This document shows, piece after piece, positions 11,581 through 24,276 of a stretch of 64,000 nucleotides of DNA (positions are counted from its first letter, which is position 1; the number at the start of each line of letters is the position of its first letter). The translations under genes were made by a program, and so were the position numbers. Origin of the DNA: Epiperipatus broadwayi (Eukaryota; Onychophora; Udeonychophora; Euonychophora; Peripatidae); NCBI GenBank assembly GCA_028023455.1, contig JAQFVV010006305.1, positions 2,967,001 through 3,031,000 on the forward strand. The letters are read 5' to 3'. The notes beneath the pieces are model-generated. The model was not told where the DNA came from and ran no database searches. It saw nothing but the letters and a program-made list of their open reading frames with translations.

Positions 11581-14500
11581 ATTAAACAATGTGGAGACTG
11601 GCTGCAATTTTCTCTACAAATATGGCTGTTTTTTGTTTAAAAATACAGAGTATTTACAGGTTTTCTCAAGCACTTACTTTATCAGAATCTATCATCTCAA
11701 GACTCATTAACTTAAGAATTTAATTAAATATCAAATTTATAATCCAGATTTTTAAATCTTAGATAACTTATGGAATGTTAGAAACATTCCCTAAGCTATT
11801 ATAATTTAAGATTTTTCATTGCAAACAATGTCCAATTTAGATTTAAAAAAATAACATTATCTCATCTAAGAAGATTTTAATTACCAAATTTTGAACTAGT
11901 TTTACTTTTTTACCGATTCCAGGTGTGGTCATTAATGACACTTGTTTACAACCCAAAAATCTTTTTAATTACTTGACCAGCTTTTATTTTTAATCTTACA
12001 TAAAATAAGAAACTTTTATTAAAAACAACTTTTAACATTTTTTTAAAACGAAAATCTTTTTAATATATTTTTTTAAATAACTTACAAACATATTTTGCTA
12101 TAACTTTTAAATATATTTTCAAAAAACTTTTCCCCTAAAATACATTTAAACAAGAAATCTTTTAACAGATTTTTAATATTATTTTTAGATAACGGCTTTT
12201 ACATATTTTAAAATCATGTCTTCCTTTTATATAGCACAGATTATATATCCACAGACGAATTTACAATATTAAACAACAAAATTAATAATTTACTTCTAAT
12301 TTTAATAATATAACAAACATTTTTATAAATATTAAGTGAATTTAGTACACTATAAATTTACTAATCCTATCTAATTATAGCATTGGTTCGTAGGTAAATA
12401 TATAATACTGCGTAGACAGACATGAGCTAATTCTAAATTTATTAACACTAAATAGGTTTGAACTTAGCACAGATGAGTGTGTCATTAGGTTTGATGGTGA
12501 AACGATAAGGGCTTGGAATGTTATCGTTTCAATATATTGGTGATTATTTATCTTTTCTGCATGTGTGTGGTCATATATATCAGTAGTATGAGATAGTGTG
12601 GATAGTGAAGTGGCTTGAAAGTCTGAGTTCAAATTCCTATATTTATAATTAGGCTCCATGTATAAGAATGCCTGATATTTCAAATCTTATATATGTTGCT
12701 GAAAAATCAGAAATGTATATTAACAACATTAAAACATTAGCAGGGTAAAATAGAATTAAGCTATACATGTTTTTAAAAGAGATAAAAGATGGACAACTAA
12801 AATTTTAAGGTGGATCTTTAAATATTAAAAGAGCCTTAAAAAGAGATCAAATTTAAAGAGACTGAATAAGTTAAAATATTGTTTGGAGATGGGGAAGCTA
12901 TAATAATCTTGAAGAGATTTTTATTTGCAGTATAATCAATAATAAACAAAAATTAAATATCAATAAAGTATCAATATTCTCCAAGATTTTATTAATTTTT
13001 TTTTAATTCTGTTAATTATATTCTTATTAAATGAATTTTTTTTTACAACTTTTCAAAACTATAAGGATTTAAATAAAGATATAAATTTATGTAAGAATAT
13101 ATATTGTAACCATATATATTTTTTATAAAAGATTATAAGCAAATTTCTTTGTCTGTACTATTATAATAAAAATCTTAAATTATATGTTTCAGTAATATCA
13201 GTTAAAATAAATCAGCTATTTAGTTAGCAGTTAGTTAAAAAGTTATCTTAGATTGTTTAATATTTACTTGAAAGAATAAAATTAATATTTTTGAAACTAA
13301 AAAAGAGTTAATCTAGGGCTTAATATGTTTCAAATAGATGTAATGGATAAAATTAGTTTATGATGTCTGAAATGTTTAGTTAAATTTAATAGGATTTTTA
13401 CTTGTTAATTTTTAAAAGAAATTATTTTAAAGTAATAGTTATGATTTATTAAATATCAATTTAAGTGAGGGTATTTAAAACCAAAGTTTAAGTGTAGTAA
13501 ATATAACTAGTTGAGATTAGTGTTAATTTTAAATTAGTTTTAAATATTAGTTAATAACTAATTTATTTTCATTGCATTAAATAAATGGTTATATTTAATG
13601 TGCATGTGTGTGTGTAGATGTTTAAGTGCATGCAGATGAAATATTGAAAGTTGAAATGATTTATTAAAAATAAGTGTATTTTAAAAATTGGCTTCAGTCA
13701 ATCAGTTTTTAATTATTAAAAAAATAAGCTTTTAAATAATACAAAAGAAAGAGTGAATTTTGAAGTATTTGAATAAAAAAATGTTCAATCTGAAAATAAA
13801 TAGATAATTTTTATTAGTATTAAATAAATCATTTATTGTAGTAATTAAGCTGTAATTAAAACTTAATTTTAGTCCAGACAGTCATTTGACCTAATTGTCC
13901 AAATTGATATATAGAGTCCAAGGTCAGATCAGTTAACAAGAAAAAGTATGTTAGTAATTTAAATATTATAATGAATACCAGAAGATTGTTTTAAAATACC
14001 CGAAATGCATTAAAAATCATGATATCTATGGGTGTATAAAACACACACACACACATAAAGAAAGGGAATCTTAATCTAAATTTCTTCTTCTTATTATTAA
14101 ATTTTTAACTTCATTTTAGTTTGAATTAACTGATTTTAGTTCATTGCTTTTCATGAATATTAGTGAAAGTAATCACTAGATGTAGCTTATTAAAAAAATA
14201 GGCCATGATAAAAATAAATGTAGTCACAAGAAATATTAATTCCAAAATATGGAGATAAATAGTTGTTAATAAATAGTACTATAATCTAAATGCATTTTGG
14301 TGCTTTGCATAATTCAACTTAACAATTTGCTTATTTACTTTAGTATAATATATATCCTGTTCCAAAAGTATAAATCTGTTACCTTTGACTTCAATGAGGC
14401 AATTAACATTTTTCTGCGTTTGTAACTTCCATATGCTGATTTGATATATGTAATGGTTTTATTATTATTATTTTTGTAATATCAGAGTCATTGCTTTTTG

Positions 14501-16154
14501 AATATTTTTGAACATATGATGTTGCTATCATTTTTACTAAGGCTTGATTAAAATGACACTTACTAATGTAATAATCAAGTCACTTATTTTTTAATTAGCA
14601 TGTATTTTGACACAATGTTTTTAGAGCCAAAAGTATGCATCTTAGAAAATAATATGCAACATGAAAAAATTTCTATAAAATAATGAAGAAAATAATTATT
14701 GAAGGATTTTCTGAATGATATGACAATAATTTAATATGAATTTTTTAAAAAATATCTAATTAATTAGAAAAGTGAATAATGCTTAGCAAGATTGATAATA
14801 AAAAAAGAAGAGGCAACCAGCAGTCAAATGAATGAATTCTATCACTACAACAATAATTGTTCTTTTAAGGAGTCTTAAAAACTAAATATGATAAATCAGT
14901 CAGGAATGCTATTTATGTGATTACAGCAAATGACGTTAGCTTGAATCTATTTGCAATAATAATGAGTAATATTTTTTTGTTTTATATTAGGATAAAAGTC
15001 ATATAATCCAAAAAGAATAAGGTAGAATAATTTGAATTCATAGTTTTATCTAAATGTTAATCTAAATTATTAGATGTTATTCTTAATTTGATGTGTGAAA
15101 CATTATCTATAGCGGCAGTTCCGATATTTTAGGAGTGTGACTCTAAACCGCCAATACTTTTTTGTATATGATCCTACCAGTAAAAAGATAATAAATATTG
15201 ATGCTTATTATAAATTAATCGAATATGCAATTTTTTTGCATTTACGAAGTCTTCATAATGTTTTGGGACTCCATCTCAGATCGTCTCGACTTTAATTTGA
15301 GTTATGACTAAAAGTTTGCAATATTTGATCTTTAAATTTTGATCTTTAAATATACACAATTCGAATGGCATTTCAGATTTTATTATATAAAATTGAGAAA
15401 ATCTTTTGATTCATTATTGTTTTTGTTCTGCAAATGTATATAAAAATTTTTCTTTTCAAAGTTTTAAAATATTTTACTTTCAAAGTCTATTAAATTATAT
15501 ATTTTATACGTTTTGTCATTAAACTTATATACAGAAGCCTTTTTAGCAATTAAATATACTGTATTTGACAGCTTAAAAATAAATTATTGGAAAAAACATT
15601 AAAAAAAAAGAAGTAAAATTAGTATTATTGTTATAGCAAAAGGTTAAGAGAAAACCAATCTAAAGTTGTCTACTCGAAAATCAAAGAGAATATTGTTACG
15701 CAGCAGTACATATATATTTTGCGTTTATTGCAAAAAAAATAAATAAATAATGTAATTAATATTTTTGTTATTATAAAAGATACAAAGGAGTATAGAAATA
15801 ACTTGTGCAATTGAGAAGGAAACATTTTTTTGTTATAGTATGAACATTTTTTTCGTGTGTGTGTGTGTGTGCATTAATTGCAAAACATTTTCGTATTCTT
15901 TTAAAATGACTATATATATACAGTTGGCAAACAAGGTTTGCTTGAACTAGTCAATAAAAATGGTTCTATTTTATTTATTATAATTTTTGATTCATAAGAT
16001 TTTAAAGATTCCAAATTTCCTTTGAAATAAAAACATACCTTCATAAGCAGTGACAACTTATAATGTTAATGTATCAGATTGCTCTTTCCTTCATTTTCCA
16101 AAGTTATAATAATTACTCCAATATGCGCATGATCTTACTATTTCTCCCAAAAAA
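11581..16154. other. AT-rich DNA, no gene seen
   Basis: There are no recognisable domains or long frames. Minor features are a perfect 10-bp hairpin (GAAACGATAA at 12499-12508 with TTATCGTTTC at 12521-12530), (AC)n near 14041-14056 and (GT)n at 15855-15871. Confidence 0.6.
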
Positions 16155-19100
16155 GAAAAAAAAAAGAGAGAGAGAGGAAGAGGGAGAATGAGAGGGAGAG
16201 AGGGAGGGACTACTCTAGAAATAAGCTTTACGATGACTATATAAACCAATCTGTGAACCGCAAATACTTCCACATTTTGAACATGCTGGTCTATTTGGAT
16301 ATTTTATGTCTTCTAGTTTTCTCAGCAAAAGCATTTTACTTCTGAAATACTTCAATACTACCTCTAATTGTAGATTTTAAATGTATTATATCCTTTGCCA
16401 TAATTTCCGAATGGAAACAATTGGGATTATACTTCTTAGATTATCTTTCAGATATTTCTTATAATGTAGATAGAGTCTACTTCTCCTATGAAACTCATGC
16501 TCCAGTTTACCATTAAATCCCCTTCTATAATGTCTTCAATTATTCATTCATTTTACATGTCCAATCCAAGAAGGTGTGATTTTATATTAGCGGACTCAAT
16601 AGTATTGCACCCATAAGACTAAAAAAAATCATATTTATTGATTTTACAATCTTGCCTTTATATATTTTAAAATATTACAGAACTTTCTTAAATGAAAGTT
16701 TTGTGATATGATGTCAAAATTTCATATTTATACAATAAATTAGGAAAATAGCAGCTCTATATACAGTTAACTTAGTTGCAAAAATTATCTCCCTATGGTG
16801 AAATATTCTATATTTTAATTTGTTAAAAGCAGAAGCACATTAGACTCTGAGTTAGATCTTAATATCCAAGTCCACTTTTTAGCTGTTAAAACTATCAAAG
16901 TTTTTATACTGGTTTACATTTTCAAGTTGATAACCATTCAAGTGGAAGTTGCTGAGGATTTTTCTTCTATCACTGGTTGATTAAAAACACTTGAGCTATT
17001 TGAACATTAATTAAATTACATCCAGCTTAAGTATATATACTATACTTGCATTTTAATGAACATTAATTAATAAACTGAGATTTTTATAAGTTGCATTGAA
17101 AACATAAGAACCTTTTGTAAATCATCTTTTGAACTGACAAAAATAGTACAATCATCAGCATACTGTAAATCCAGAATTCTACAAGTTGAAGTTTGTTTTT
17201 TGCTTTTAATCGATTCAGATTAAAAATTTCACAATCAAACTTGTATAATATCTTGATTTCTGACTAAACTATCTATGAACAATTCCAAAGGCCACTCTCA
17301 TAAAACTTGAAAACAATATTTGAGCAAATAGACATCCTTGTTTAACACCAGATTTTATTTCAAACATCTCAGATTTTCTATCTTCTCTCATTCCATTGTG
17401 TAAAAGCTGTATAATACAAATAAGTTTTGATGAACAACCAAACAATTTTAAACAATGTCATAGACCTGTCATACTAACTGAATCAAATGCTTTGCCCATA
17501 ACAATAGAAGCAATATATAAATTACTCCTTTGTTCCTGACATTTTTCTTGTATTTACTGGGCTACAAAAATAATACCTATAATGCTTCCTCATTGTTTAA
17601 AATTACATTGAGTCTCTGGTAACCATCTATAAGTAAAAGCAAACTACTCAACAAGATTTTTGAAAGAACCTTTGCTAGAGTAGATGATAATGATATTCTA
17701 CTACAATTATCCCAATTTTGTCTATTCTCTTTATTTTTTAGAAAATTAAATAATCAAAGCATTCTTAAAATCGTAAGACAGTTGCTTAAAAATGAAATAT
17801 TTTTGAAGTGAACATATCACCACCAGATTTGACAACTTCTTCATATATTTCATCAGGATCTGGAGCCTTTCCATTTTTAAGATTAGAAAGAACTGTTATG
17901 ACTTTAATAAACTGAATATATTTATTTAAATACAAATCATTAGATGAAATGAATATAGCATTAAAAGTTCTCATCCCAATTCTTGTATTATTTTTCAAAA
18001 GATAATCCAAATATTTTTTTCACTTATTTAAAATACCATTGTCATCCCATATAATAGAGTGCCATTGTTAGATTTAATAGGCTTGTGATACTATTTTTCA
18101 GGTTCATGAGTTGCTTTCAATGCTTCAAAAAAAAGGAATATAGAATGACTGAGACCAAAACATCTGTATCTTCTTTTCAATTTTAATCCACCATTTATTT
18201 TTAAAATTTTAATCCACCAATCATTTTAATCGTTTTTATCAGTCATTGAACTTCTGTCTTCAGATATTTATATTTATTGTAAAATTCCCCATTTAATCTG
18301 TTATTTTGCCAAGTAGAGAATTCCATATTTTCTTCTCACTTAAATTACTACTAATAAAATAATTCTAAGAAAATCAGTCATGATTCTTCTTTTTAATAAA
18401 TCTAAAATTGTATGCATAACATAATCCTTAAGAGACTAATTCTATGCTTCAATAATGTAACAGTCTTGAAGATCTAAATTAAAACTTAGAAGTGGTGAAA
18501 TTTTGTATTAGAGCACACTAATCTATGATCTGTCCAACAATATGAGCTTGTAAGTGATCTAGTAAAGTGATCTTCATTTGTTTGACTCCTAACTATAATC
18601 TAATCTAATAAATGCCATTGTTTTGAGCATGGATGCATCCATGTTCCTTTGTAGCAATTTTTCTGTCTAAACAATGTATTTGAGATAGCTAATTCATGTG
18701 TTATGCATACATTGAACTTATAGCACCAATACCATTATTTCCTATAACTTTTGACAAACATTAAAGTTTCCAAGAAGACAAACTTTTTTCTTTTAATCAT
18801 ATTGTTGTAATAAAGCTATCCAACAAGGAATAAAAGTTTTCCTTTTTTGAATTTTTTGAATCTAAAGTTGGAGTATAGGCACTATTGATATGCAAAGCAA
18901 GTTTTAAAGTCATTAACATTTCATTTATACTATGAGCATTCCAACAATAAAAAATACTAAATTAGTTTTCATAGCAAATCCAACACTATGCACTCTTATT
19001 CACTGACTGATCTACCTTTCCAAATACATTTGTATCTATTCATTCACTTTAATAAACTTCCTCCCTCTGAGAAACAAATTCCACTAATAAAAAATATATC

Positions 19101-19420
19101 AATCTTAAATCTTGACAGCTCCTTAGCTGCAAATCCTTAGCTGCAAATGCAGTTTTCCATTCTATCATTAAAAAATTGTATTGAATACAGTTTACATGTT
19201 TCATGTATCTATATTTTAAAAAAATAGATTTTTGATATTTACCATTAGTACTATCATTGTCACTTTATAACTATTACTGATATTATTCTTATTATTCTGC
19301 AATGAATATACTGCCAGGTGTGACAACTTCATCAGACTGTGTGAAACATCCATTTTTAAACCACCATTTCTAGATCTTTCGACTTCCATGGTAGGCAGGG
19401 GTATCTCTAGGAAAGGCTGC
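16155..19420 (-). mobile_element. Decayed LINE with endonuclease, RT and terminal C2H2 finger
   Basis: Minus-strand translations in shifting frames give the order of a complete non-LTR ORF2. The endonuclease starts near 19,390-19,000. Then come SAYTPTLDS near 18,880, LGNFN near 18,770 (normally GDFN), TWMHPCSKQWH near 18,640 and WTDH near 18,520. RT follows: LKNGKAPDPDEI near 17,870, KAFDSV near 17,490, GVKQGC at 17333-17350 and YADD at 17151-17162. WIGHVK and CSKCGSICGS...SHRK (16,220-16,290) close the frame. A terminal C-x2-C...H finger is known from a widespread group of animal LINEs. Frameshifts and stops occur throughout, including inside the endonuclease, so it is dead. A pyrimidine-rich tract (minus strand) at 16155-16215 follows the coding end. 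I do not assign the clade. Confidence 0.82.
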
Positions 19421-20221
19421 CAAACTTATACATCAATATATGCCTTAAGAATAACTTGAGAATGGTATGGCATGTGTTACTGCATTTGAAATGTTTTATA
19501 AAGCAAATACTATGCATGCATTCAAATTAATTTATAATTAATAAAATTTGTTTTACTGTTAATGAATGAAGGGAAAAATATCCCACCCCCTCTCTCACAC
19601 CATCAAACTAAATTACTATCAACTGAAACAATATGATAAGAAAATATTTTTTAATTATATAAAATTTATAATTTAATAAACATTTGTTTCATAAAACTTC
19701 ATAATAGAAATCATATTGAGCAGGCATTAACTCAATGACTGGGAGCAACATGTTAATTGTATAATGCAGTATTCTATCAATAGTTAAACTTCAAAGTTGA
19801 AAATGATTTGATATTTTAATTCATTTATTATGAAAATTGTTATTAAAAACAGAGATGACTATTAAAAATGGAATCTTCTAATAAAAATGTTTATTACATT
19901 GTATTATTCTTCAAAAAATTTTAAATCTCCCACTGCTTGCTTATTTAGATAGATAGCTGAGGAATGATGCAGTTCCACAGAACATTTGTACAAGCCATCT
20001 TTCAGATTATATTTATTTATAAATTTAAAATGAGGATATATCTTTAAAAAATGAAAAAACAAATCAAAGTTTTGATGATTCTGACCTGTGATTCTGGTGA
20101 TAATTCAAGAATATCACCAAGAGCAGAAAAAATGAACAAATGGATAATTGTTCAAATTAGATCTGAAGGCTCATTTAAAACATAAATAACCTTGTTGAGA
20201 TTATTTTAGTTTATCATATAA
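19421..20221. other. AT-rich DNA, no gene seen
   Basis: Only short, low-complexity frames are present. The right end runs into AAT-type repeats. Confidence 0.6.
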
Positions 20222-20334
20222 AATAGTTTAGATTGTTATAATAATAATAATAATAATAATAATAATTATAACAACAGCAACAACAACGATGACGACGACA
20301 ACAACATCAATAATAATAATAATAATAATAATAA
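20222..20334 (+). repeat. Compound microsatellite (AAT, CAA, GAC types)
   Basis: AAT units run into CAA- and GAC-type trinucleotides and back into AAT. All share the same three-base period, as expected for point-mutated slippage tracts. Confidence 0.9.
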
Positions 20335-20447
20335 CTGAAAACAGGCTAAATATGTACCTGTGTGTCTATATATGTAATATAGGGTATATGAGCACAGACT
20401 TTCAGATGACCCATCACTCTCCACTCTATCTAATATCACTGATACGC

Positions 20448-21770
<1,323 letters not shown>

Positions 21771-22480
21771 CCACACATAACCAAATATCTATAAACTGGA
21801 AAAACAGATGTAAATTATCATTTCACATTGACTTGACAGTCTATCAAGGTGGCACATTGAAATTAATAGCGTTTGGAAAGTTTACCAATATCAACGTTTA
21901 TATATAATTTAAATGTGTTTATTTGTCATGACATATTTGTTATTAGATCATTAATTCATAAATACTTTAAAATGAGTAGAAATTCTATGATGTGAAATTT
22001 AATGTTTAGCCATTTTGAAGACAGGTATGCTTTATCTGTGTTTGATTTGAAGTTTATCCCAAATTATATCATTTATCATTGAACAAACAAATGCAGATGA
22101 TCATTTTACATTGCTTAGTAATCTAACATCTAGGTATATTCATATTAACAGTATTTGAAAAAATATATTGCTTCCATGTTTCTCATTGTAAGCATTTATT
22201 TGGTATTATATAATCATCAATCTTAGATTACTAATTAACAAAATTTTTTAAAATGAGTAGAAATTAATTCTATCTTGTGAAGTTTAATATTTAACGATAT
22301 CAAATATGATTGTGTTTTTATCTGATTGATCTGAAATTTGTCCTGAGTTATATCAATTGTCAGATTTTCCATCTATAAAATCCAAGAAAGCAGATATAAA
22401 TGACCATTTTGGATTTGCTTGTCAATCTAACAAAGAGGCACGATGACATTAATAGCAACCTGGAAAGTTTATGTTCAGTT
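21771..22480 (+). repeat. Degenerate ~290-bp tandem repeat, about 2.3 copies
   Basis: The block CAGAT(G)...ATCATTTTACATT recurs at about 21805, 22094 and 22391 (steps 289 and 297). A second landmark, AAAATGAGTAGAAATT, recurs near 21971 and 22252. Copies are clearly related but well diverged. The third copy is cut off where the 409-bp array begins. Confidence 0.65.
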
Positions 22481-22482
22481 TA

Positions 22483-23434
22483 TATATATATATATATGAA
22501 AAACAAAAAAAACACAAGTTAAAAAACTTGCTAACACTCATATTTATGATAACAGATGGCGTTCTACCAAAAACACCATCAAGCGTAGTTTTCTGTTTTC
22601 ATAAACGTCAGAGCGAGCATTCACTATCTCTAACTTTAATTCCACTTTCAGATCATGATTTCAAGCTATTTGCTATTGTCAGTGAAAGACAGGAATAAGA
22701 AACTAGATCTAAACACAAACTCTGAGCATTTATGAAACAGTTTCTATTCAGCTTGCAAGCGTGAATCTTTTAGACACATTAATGTCTTCAAACTCAGCAT
22801 AGCAAGCCAGATAGCTACATGGGTCTGATCTCAGTTCAGCATCACCACATAGTAGAAGCCTCTGCAATATACATCATTGCAAGAAAGACCTCAAAGGTAT
22901 ATTTATGAAAAACAAAAAAACACAAGTTAAAAAACTTGCTAACACTTGTATTTATGATAACAGATGGCGTTCTACCAAAAACACTATCAAGCGTAGTTTT
23001 CTGTTTACATAAACATCAGAGTGAGCATTCACTATCTCTAACTTTAATTCCACTTTCAGATCATGATTTCAAGCTATTTGCTATCGTCAGTGAAAGACAG
23101 GAATAAGAAACTAGATCTAAACACAAACTCTGAGCATTTATGAAACAGTTTCTATTCAGCTTGCAAGCGTGAATCTTTTAGACACATTAATGTATTCAAA
23201 CTCAGCATAGCAAGCCAGATAGCTACATGGGTCTGATCCCAGTTCAGCATCACCACATAGTAGAAGCCTCTGCAATATACATCATTGCAAGAAAGACCTC
23301 AAAGGTACATTTATGAAAAACAAAAAAAACACAAGTTAAAAAACTGGCTAACGCTTGTATTTATGATAACAGATGGCATTCTACCAAAAACACCGTCAAG
23401 CGTAGTTTTCTGTTTACATAAACGTCAGAGCGAG
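22483..23434 (+). repeat. ~409-bp tandem repeat, two full units and a partial third
   Basis: Units start at the ATGAAAAAC landmark at 22496, 22905 and 23313 (steps 409 and 408). The first two are nearly identical over their length. The third stops after about 120 bases at the inverted repeat next to the Penelope-like coding part. It is preceded by (TA)8. A diverged relative lies at 62755-63161 in the opposite orientation. It could be the terminal repeats of a Penelope-like element, which are often tandem, or an independent family; the sequence alone does not decide. Confidence 0.85.
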
Positions 23435-23456
23435 TTTTTTAACTTGTGTTTTTTTG
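23321..23456. repeat. 28-bp inverted repeat bounding the third partial unit
   Basis: The arm at 23321-23349 (CAAAAAAAACACAAGTTAAA and following) is mirrored at 23429-23456 with one length difference and one mismatch. The Penelope-like reading frame starts at the outer edge of the right arm. Inverted terminal copies are known for Penelope-type insertions. A small MITE-like unit is the alternative. Confidence 0.75.
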
Positions 23457-24276
23457 TCCATATTTGGACATAATATTAACAAAAACATATGTTAAAAATA
23501 GATGTAGAATAGAAACATCAGTATATAAAAAAGTGAATGGGAATAGTAATATAATGAATTGGAATTCTAATACAGATAATAAATATAAAATAAGTAGTAT
23601 AAGTACAAGAATATGTAGGGCTATTAATTATTGCTCAAGTGAAAAGGAATATAAAAAAAAAGTAGAATTAATAGTAAAGGAATTTAAAGAAAATGAGTAT
23701 CCAGAGAATGTAATAGTGAAGAATATAAAATTAATAGAAGAAAAATATAAGAAAGGTAATAAGGAAGAAGAGAGTGTTAAATATAGAAATAAAAATATAA
23801 AGAAGGAGTATATAGGGGTTAAAACATATAGTAATAATATAGTTAAGAATGTTAATAAAATTATTAAAAAAATTAATAAAAGATATAATAATGTAATTAA
23901 GTATAAGGTAGTAAATAAAAAAAGAAAAAATGTAATGAATATATTAGATAATAAATATATTAAAGATATGCGAAAATGTATAAATGGCATATATCAAATA
24001 GATTGTAGATATTGTAAGCAAAATATGATAAGGACAAAATATGTAGGTGAGACAAAGAATTCTATTTTTACGAGATTAAATCAACATAGGTATGATAAAA
24101 ATTTACCAATTTATTTGCATACTATGGAAACAGGGCATGTATTTGACAAAGAGAGTATAAAAATGATAGGATATACTAATAAAAGAAGAGATAGAAAAAT
24201 AAAAGAGGCAATATTAATTAGGAAGATAAGGCCTAGTTTAAATAGGGATGGGGGATTAAGAATGTTGTGTTGGTAG
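23446..24276 (+). CDS. Penelope-like element protein, C-terminal part: RT thumb remnant plus GIY-YIG endonuclease
   Basis: The 276-residue frame is uninterrupted. Residues about 4-80 match the end of a Penelope-type reverse transcriptase (PYLDI, ETSVYKK, the NENEYP-like FKENEYP). A Lys/Asn/Ile-rich linker follows. Residues 181-270 form the GIY-YIG nuclease: GIY at 181-183, C187-x2-C190 (a zinc pair typical of Penelope nucleases), YVGET at 199-203, Arg210, His214, and a downstream KEAILI with the expected Glu. The nuclease would cut target DNA for insertion. The catalytic RT motifs are missing because the copy is 5'-truncated inside RT. The frame opens with GTG next to the inverted repeat, so this start is not a real one; the first in-frame ATG is at 23554. 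An expressed stand-alone nuclease is possible but unproven. Confidence 0.8.
   Translation: MFFCPYLDIILTKTYVKNRCRIETSVYKKVNGNSNIMNWNSNTDNKYKISSISTRICRAINYCSSEKEYKKKVELIVKEFKENEYPENVIVKNIKLIEEKYKKGNKEEESVKYRNKNIKKEYIGVKTYSNNIVKNVNKIIKKINKRYNNVIKYKVVNKKRKNVMNILDNKYIKDMRKCINGIYQIDCRYCKQNMIRTKYVGETKNSIFTRLNQHRYDKNLPIYLHTMETGHVFDKESIKMIGYTNKRRDRKIKEAILIRKIRPSLNRDGGLRMLCW

Noticed and set aside
12375-12683. 102-codon minus-strand frame
   Set aside because: No recognisable domain, no splice or promoter context, and composition close to background; long frames are expected in this much sequence.
17786-18010. Independent gene at the 74-codon minus-strand frame
   Set aside because: It is the pre-RT part of the decayed LINE at 16155-19420.
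22550-22570. CTCF-like site (AGATGGCG) in each 409-bp unit and AGATGGAGC in the relative at 62755
   Set aside because: A short motif match; binding specificity in this organism is unknown.
23628-23990. 120-codon minus-strand Leu/Phe/Ile-rich frame resembling a membrane protein
   Set aside because: It is the shadow of the Penelope frame on the other strand; lack of C there removes many minus-strand stops.
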